Origin: Prosopocoilus inquinatus | Lineage: Eukaryota; Arthropoda; Insecta; Coleoptera; Lucanidae | Length of the DNA stretch: 64,000 nt | Direction: 5' to 3' | NCBI GenBank assembly: GCA_036172665.1 | Contig: CM069870.1 | Coordinates: forward strand, 25,084,001-25,148,000 | Part shown: piece after piece, positions 59,801 through 64,000 of the stretch | Numbering within the stretch: the stretch's first letter is position 1 | How the letters are laid out: each line of letters opens with the position of its first letter | Program-made: the position numbers and the translations under genes | Notes under the pieces: model-generated | What the model saw: only the letters and a program-made list of their open reading frames with translations | The model's database searches: none | Told to the model about the DNA's origin: nothing

Positions 59801-60049
59801 ACATGAGGGGCACGCAACTAATTCCAAAGTACACTGCCTCGGCTGCGAGGTGAAATTATCTACTTTTAAAGTTGAGCCGTGCTCATGTTGAGGGGTACTT
59901 GCTGTAATAGTGCCTTGCACCCCCAATTCTACATACATTTGCCTTCCATTAGCTTCTCCACAAATATCTCGAACTTGTACGGACCTTGTTAATGCACTGG
60001 TCAAAACCAATCCTGGCAGAAGCACTAATAAAAAAAATAATTTTAACAT
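55219..60049 (-). CDS. CUB/LDLa single-pass membrane receptor with PPxY tail, complete
   Basis: Twelve coding exons read 5'-3' on the minus strand: 60049-59781, 59729-59488, 59437-59219, 59132-58983, 58921-58757, 58699-58502, 58449-58330, 58218-58090, 58032-57922, 57860-57707, 55661-55513 and 55415-55219. Every junction is GT-AG and every phase matches, giving 2,103 bp (700 aa). Order: signal peptide (1 to about 18), Cys-rich CUB-type modules (about 28-415, probably three), one LDLa repeat (416-452), TM (about 487-511), and a cytoplasmic tail of about 190 aa with PPKY (552-555), PPDY (558-561) and a Lys/Arg stretch (566-586). CUB plus LDLa plus TM suggests a cell-surface binding or co-receptor protein. 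PPxY motifs typically recruit WW-domain proteins such as Nedd4-type ubiquitin ligases (family knowledge). I cannot name the orthologue; Neto-like or other CUB-LDLa proteins are possibilities. Nine introns are 50-111 bp, intron 11 is 97 bp and intron 10 is 2,045 bp. Confidence 0.85.
55513..55661 (-). CDS. Receptor exon 11: Ser/Asn-rich cytoplasmic tail
   Basis: Residues 587-635: [20 protein letters not shown] onward to SLRRCR. It was found by phase: the acceptor CTTTTAG|G completes Arg586 and the donor AA|GTAAGA leaves phase 1. It is polar and low in complexity, and no start codon is needed. Confidence 0.7.
56198..56430. mobile_element. TA-type MITE (CAGTCGAAAGCAAAAA family), copy 3
   Basis: ATCGAAAGCAAAAAATACTA at the left, and CTAGTTTTTGCTTTCGACTG followed by TA at the right. 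TTACAGTTTCCTATAATTA boxes are inverted inside. Confidence 0.75.
56815..56859 (+). repeat. (AAT)15 microsatellite
   Basis: Fifteen perfect AAT units in receptor intron 10. A shorter one lies at 63778-63800. Confidence 0.9.
57707..57860 (-). CDS. Receptor exon 10: tandem PPxY tail
   Basis: Residues 536-585: [10 protein letters not shown], then [15 protein letters not shown] and a basic run. A stop (AGG TAA) lies in frame across the donor AG|GTAAGT, so unspliced RNA would end here with nearly the same PPxY tail. Confidence 0.85.
57922..58032 (-). CDS. Receptor exon 9: second half of the TM and juxtamembrane part
   Basis: Residues 499-534: [15 protein letters not shown] completes the span, followed by a His/Asn/Arg-rich cytoplasmic start. 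The donor is TTGG|GTATGA. Confidence 0.8.
58090..58218 (-). CDS. Receptor exon 8: stalk and first half of the TM
   Basis: Residues 456-497, a Ser/Gln-rich stalk then [12 protein letters not shown]. It has no ATG and so is easily missed; phase and the next exon support it. Confidence 0.8.
58330..58449 (-). CDS. Receptor exon 7: LDL-receptor class A repeat
   Basis: All six cysteines are present (C416, C424, C429, C436, C442, C452), with the calcium box [12 protein letters not shown]. The repeat occupies exactly one exon bounded by phase 1 introns. Confidence 0.95.
58502..58699 (-). CDS. Receptor exon 6: third CUB-type module, second half
   Basis: Residues 350-414: [15 protein letters not shown] and [18 protein letters not shown]. 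The preceding intron is only 57 bp. Confidence 0.85.
58757..58921 (-). CDS. Receptor exon 5: third CUB-type module, first half
   Basis: Residues 295-348: [19 protein letters not shown] and KTHLYVRV. The donor is TTTG|GTACCT. Confidence 0.85.
58983..59132 (-). CDS. Receptor exon 4: second CUB module, second half
   Basis: Residues 245-293: [20 protein letters not shown] then ANGG and GFKATYSF, the textbook end of a CUB domain. The donor is CAG|GTGCAT. Confidence 0.85.
59219..59437 (-). CDS. Receptor exon 3: second CUB module, first half
   Basis: Residues 172-243: [20 protein letters not shown] and [11 protein letters not shown]. The donor CTGA|GTAAAG is chosen over the stronger-looking GTATGT 21 nt earlier because only it keeps the phase into exon 4. 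Confidence 0.75.
59488..59729 (-). CDS. Receptor exon 2: rest of first CUB-type module
   Basis: Residues 91-170, including [12 protein letters not shown] and QFCGDF, the CUB pattern of Cys-x-Asp-x-(aromatic/aliphatic) and a late Cys. It ends KYFAR. Confidence 0.85.
59781..60049 (-). CDS. Receptor exon 1: signal peptide and start of first CUB-type module
   Basis: [19 protein letters not shown] is a clear signal peptide, then [10 protein letters not shown] and paired Cys ([11 protein letters not shown]). The donor is GC|GTAAGT. The ATG has A-rich upstream context. Confidence 0.85.
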
Positions 60050-61084
60050 TTTGATTCTAGATGGTATAAAAATATTAGCAGCTCGTCTTCTTCTGATTCA
60101 CAAGACGTGACAAGCTTTATGAATGTAATATTATTAGAGAGGAAAGAAGCCTTAAAGTGTAATCTGTTTAATACGATTTTCCTGTTTTTTCTTTCTTTCC
60201 TACAGAGTAATTGGATTAGGTTTGTTAGTTTTATTAATATTGGTATTGTGACTCCATGCTTCGCACTTATTTATTCCATCATATACAATCTGAACCTAGA
60301 CATCTCCCTTTTCTTTCTATCTAGAGGCTTCCATTTGTTTTTTATTCATTTTATATTTTTTTATTTCTTTTTTAGACACATGTAGGCGTTGGTCTATAGA
60401 TATAAGAAATATCGAGATCATTGCAGCCTTCTCGTCTAATTATTAAGTAACTCTCTGTGGAGTTCCCCTTCCCCCCGCCCCTCGAATCTGTATTTGAAAT
60501 TTTGTATAACCTGGAGGATCCTGCACGCTGTTTCTGAGAGACCATTTTAATTTAATTGTGTTCTTAATTCAGACTGAGTTGTTTAAGCTTTAAATTCACA
60601 GTACAGTATAAGGCTACTAGTGATGCTTCATTATTTGTTAAATTAATTGAAAATAAAATGCGGTCAGATGAGATGAACACACAGATCATGAATACTTTAT
60701 TTTACAAAGAAGAAATTAGGTATGACAATAAAAAATTATTAATTTGTGTTGTATGAACAAGAGGAAATTGTTTTCCAATAACTTGTATAACACTTAAGGA
60801 TTTCGGTCTTGTTAGATTGAAATTCTGAATAACTGCGTTCGCTTTCTTTTGCTAAAAACTCAACGAAGTTTTCTCACTTTTACATGTTTTAAAAAAATAC
60901 ATCTCTTTCTGATTTCAGGACCCAAATGATAAATCAATAAAAAATCAATCATTTATTTATTTATTTTTGTTTTGACGTGTATTATTGAAGAAAACTATTA
61001 AGTACCCTTAATAATAGCAAACAATCAGTTTAATTTGTCAAATAAAAATAAATAAATTAGATTTCTTCAAAATTAACCCTTAAT
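60050..61084. other. 5' flank of the receptor gene
   Basis: Read on the minus strand, it should contain the 5' UTR and promoter. No strong TATA or initiator was identified. 60107-60385 holds a Phe-rich + frame that looks incidental. From about 60650 the flank becomes decayed satellite like that at 50-57 kb, inverted. Confidence 0.4.
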
Positions 61085-62497
61085 ATAGGCAAATCCATGA
61101 ACTCGGTAGTATGTACGGTTGCCTGCATTGCAGGCGATTAAAAATATTCTATCAAAAAATGTATAAAAAAATTTCATGTTTGACTGAGATTATGCAGCTT
61201 TCGCAATTTCTAAACGTTTAAACAATTTTTCCCGATTACAGAAAATAAGAACTAGTTGTACTATGCCGCCAAAAAAAATTGGAACATCCGGTTGTAAATA
61301 AGTGTTTTTTATATTACCACAGAAATAAGCTCTACGCAACTATAAGTAGCAAGATGAATTGTTTAAAGCTACATTCAAACTAATAAGATAACCCCAAAAT
61401 GAATGCAGAGACTTGTCCCAAATTTTTTGGCGGGCATAGTACAAAAATTAGTAATTTAGGCACAGTTTTACAATTGCAGCTCAACTTTAGGCTGAGGTTT
61501 AAACCCTAAACAATTGTTGTGAAGGATTTAAGCTTCGGCTCAAAGTTAAACCGTTATTGTAAAACTGGGCCTAAGTTTTATTTTAATTTTCACCTTCACG
61601 TACATATATGAAGAAAATAATTTAATTATCTTTAAAAACTATACACTGTTAATTTTAGCAACATGCTTGATTGCTTAAAAAATAATATCTTAATTGTCCA
61701 GTAAAAACAAGAAGCCTTATTATAGGCAACCCAATCAACATGCCAGCTATGCGGTTGCCATAGAACATTTTCTGTTAAATACTTAATAGCCCTGTTAAAG
61801 TTGTTTACTATTTTGATGGGCAACTGATACTCACAGTTTCAAATCCGTCTGACGTGGTATGCAAACATACCTTTAAAGAACTCGGTTTTGTCAGACCGCA
61901 AGCTTTCCTCACTTTTACATATTTAAACAAATTTCCATCTCTTTCTGATTTCAGAACAGAAATAGCACACGTGCAAAAATCAGTAATTTATTATTTTTAA
62001 AAATTTTCATCTGTATTTGTCTGAAAAAAAATATTGATTGCCTTCAAAAAATACAAACAATCAGTTTTAATAACACCCCAATTTGTCTACAAATAAATAA
62101 ATTACATGTTTTCAGTAAAAAGAAATCCTGAATTTAGGCAAACCCATAAACTCCTCGGGGGAGTTTGTATGGTTGCCTATATGTTGAAGTAACAAGAATC
62201 ATCTTTTTGACGTAAGATTATAAACTCACAATTCAATGATTACGCTACATTACTAATTTTTAAATGTTCAAACAATTTTCCAAGTCTTCCTGACTAAACT
62301 TGCAAAAAAATTTTAACTTATTCTTTTTTAAATTTTTATATTAATGCCGAAAATTATTGAATTATCTTTTAAAATTATAAACAATTAATTTAATTACTAA
62401 TTGTATTAAACATGTCTGATTGTTTAAAAAATGTTCAAGAGAAAGAATCCCTTGTTATAGGCAACACAATAAACACGCCGTTTCTGTTGGTTGCCAA
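61085..62497 (-). repeat. Inverted block of the hairpin-bearing satellite, 4 units
   Basis: Cores at about 61085, 61721, 62134 and 62458. Read on the minus strand, the 62134 core gives AGGCAACCATACAAACTCCC...GGGTTTGCCTA, matching the other arrays. Flanking blocks are inverted as well (CTGATTTCAG in place of CTGAAATCAG). Confidence 0.75.
61456..61574. mobile_element. Palindromic MITE (TTAGGCCCAGTTTT family), copy 2
   Basis: TTAGGCACAGTTTTACAAT at the left is the inverse of ATTGTAAAACTGGGCCTAA at the right, with AAGCTTCGGCTCAAAGTTAA inside. It is inserted in the hairpin satellite and is nearly identical to 33946-34079 in its right half. Confidence 0.8.
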
Positions 62498-63966
62498 TAC
62501 GAAAGGCGTTAGGATTTTTTTTTGTTACAAGCCACAGATTGTAGCTTAAATTAGCTAGAGAAGTTACTACAGTCATGTTCACTACAATGTAAAATTGTTA
62601 AAAAGCTCAGTAAAAGATTTAATAATTAATTTGTTCAGAATAATTAATTACTGTAAACGTTTAAAATTATAGTGAACGTTGAATAAGCTTAAATACAATT
62701 GAAGCTTTCACATTTGAATTTTGTTTACATTTTTAGAAAAGTCATTCATGTGATGATTTATTTATTGTATACCTTGAATGAACCTCGGACATTTTTTTTT
62801 AAATAAACTCGTATTTTCGTTTTGAAAAGAGCTATAATCAAAATTAAATTATTCAATTTTTACGTAAGTGAAACTATAAAAGTGTACAACCATGCAAAAA
62901 TTTAACAAAAAAAATAGTTAATAGGAGAATATATAAAACTTTATTAATGAGAAACAATCTCTGGCACAAACGTAATCACATCTTTAAGTCAGCTAACTTT
63001 AAACCCCTCTTTTCTCAATGCAGAAATATTGTTGTGTGTAGTAACCACAGACTAAAAGGTGCCTATAACACACATTTAAACCGACGGAGACGCTGCTATA
63101 TGTATATTATGTAAATATGTAATTCTAAACATGTAAATGGTTATATATCAGTGTACAGTACAGGGCGCAAACGAAATCAGACGCACATACATCAGTTTGT
63201 TTTTGGTTATTTTTCATAGTTTGTTTTTTCTTAAAGAAAAACACAAAAAAAGGTAAGTATGAGACATTATGAGACATAAAAATCGTTATTGGGGGCACTC
63301 AAACTCAAGTATTTGCCGGATAAGAAAAACTTTGTAACATCAAATTGATTACACGACTTATCTTTTCATTGTTTGCTTCACTTAGAAACAACTATTGTGC
63401 TTAAAATGTACTTTAAGTCTCGATATGTTGCGTTACTTCTAAAATATAGAAAAGAAAATGATGAAAATACAAAATTAGGAAACTACACGATCCTTAACAG
63501 TCATTTCCTTTACTTACATTTTTGTTTATATAACAACTTTATATTGGACATAGAGTATAATACATAGTTATAAAAATATTTGCACAAGAAAAAATGATAT
63601 GAATCTGATTTCACTTAAACCCTCACTAATAATAATAATGTAGCAAGTAGAATCAGTCAATTGATATATTTGTAAATATTACACCAGTTTGGTAGCATCG
63701 ATAGATAGGCCTTTATTGCACCATAAATGCAACACCGACGAATAGTACCTGTGTATATGATTTGTGCTGCTTTTACAAATAATAATAATAATAATAATAA
63801 GAGTAAAATATAAAATATTTAAAAAAAACTTACTGGCTAAATATTGATTACATCATATAATAACACAATACAGTAATAATAAAAATAACGATTGAAGATT
63901 CAATAATAATAACGCATCTGTTGTATGCTACCTACCATGGATTCAGTTTTAATAACTTTCACTAAT
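62498..63966. other. AT-rich stretch, no gene seen
   Basis: Contains an (AAT)n run at 63778-63800. The 63373-63567 frame has no recognisable content. Confidence 0.4.
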
Positions 63967-64000
63967 TTAGGGCCAGTTTTTCCATCTCAGTTTAACTTTC
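63967..64000. mobile_element. One end of a TTAGGCCCAGTTTT-family MITE, cut by the window
   Basis: TTAGGGCCAGTTTTTCCATC followed by AGTTTAACTTTC matches the TIR of the copies at 33946 and 61456. Confidence 0.55.

Noticed and set aside
1..64000. tRNA, rRNA or CRISPR features
   Set aside because: No intact cloverleaf, no rRNA core and no regular direct repeats with unique spacers were seen; the only tRNA-like signal is the SINE head at 3867.

Overview
This window looks like an insect nuclear genome. It is strongly AT-rich. Its real genes are spliced, with introns of 50-110 bp in one gene and up to 18 kb in another, and most of the rest is decayed transposon. The P450 reductase protein is typically insect in sequence. 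A beetle is my best guess, but the sequence does not prove the order.

Three genes are well supported. (1) Positions 2-279, + strand: the last two exons of a Rab34/Rab36-type small GTPase, ending in a CAAX-like CKNV. (2) Positions 31009-54715, + strand: a complete seven-exon NADPH-cytochrome P450 reductase (679 aa), with an 18.1-kb fourth intron full of mobile elements. (3) Positions 60049-55219, - strand: a complete twelve-coding-exon gene that I assembled by phase-matched splice sites. It encodes a 700-aa single-pass receptor: signal peptide, CUB-type domains, one LDLa repeat, a membrane span and a cytoplasmic tail with two PPxY motifs. Genes 2 and 3 converge, with their poly(A) signals only about 70 bp apart. 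An ATG plus donor exon at 20031-20075 would splice in frame onto the first CPR coding exon and may be an alternative first exon.

Layout. 0-0.4 kb: Rab end. 2.2-4.1 kb: a hAT-like element with a nested MITE, then a tRNA-derived SINE. 8.5-14.2 kb: a 312-bp repeat family, part of which forms a huge near-perfect palindrome inside a 2.75-kb hAT-like element with a perfect 8-bp target duplication. 15.5-18.1 kb: a roughly 290-bp tandem repeat interrupted by a 1,150-bp solo LTR. 20.2-30.4 kb: several MITEs and hAT-like elements. 31-54.7 kb: CPR, whose introns hold a dead LINE, hAT elements, a 1.07-kb tandem duplication and an array of small hairpins. 55.2-60 kb: the CUB/LDLa receptor. 60-64 kb: the same hairpin array in reverse orientation.

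CPR and the Rab are housekeeping-type genes. CPR passes electrons from NADPH to P450s at the ER, and the Rab end carries the prenylation signal. I see no functional link between the three genes. The unusual content is structural: long palindromes, TIR elements nested in one another, and a roughly 330-bp hairpin-bearing repeat that occupies CPR intron 5, the receptor's intron 10 and the receptor's upstream flank.
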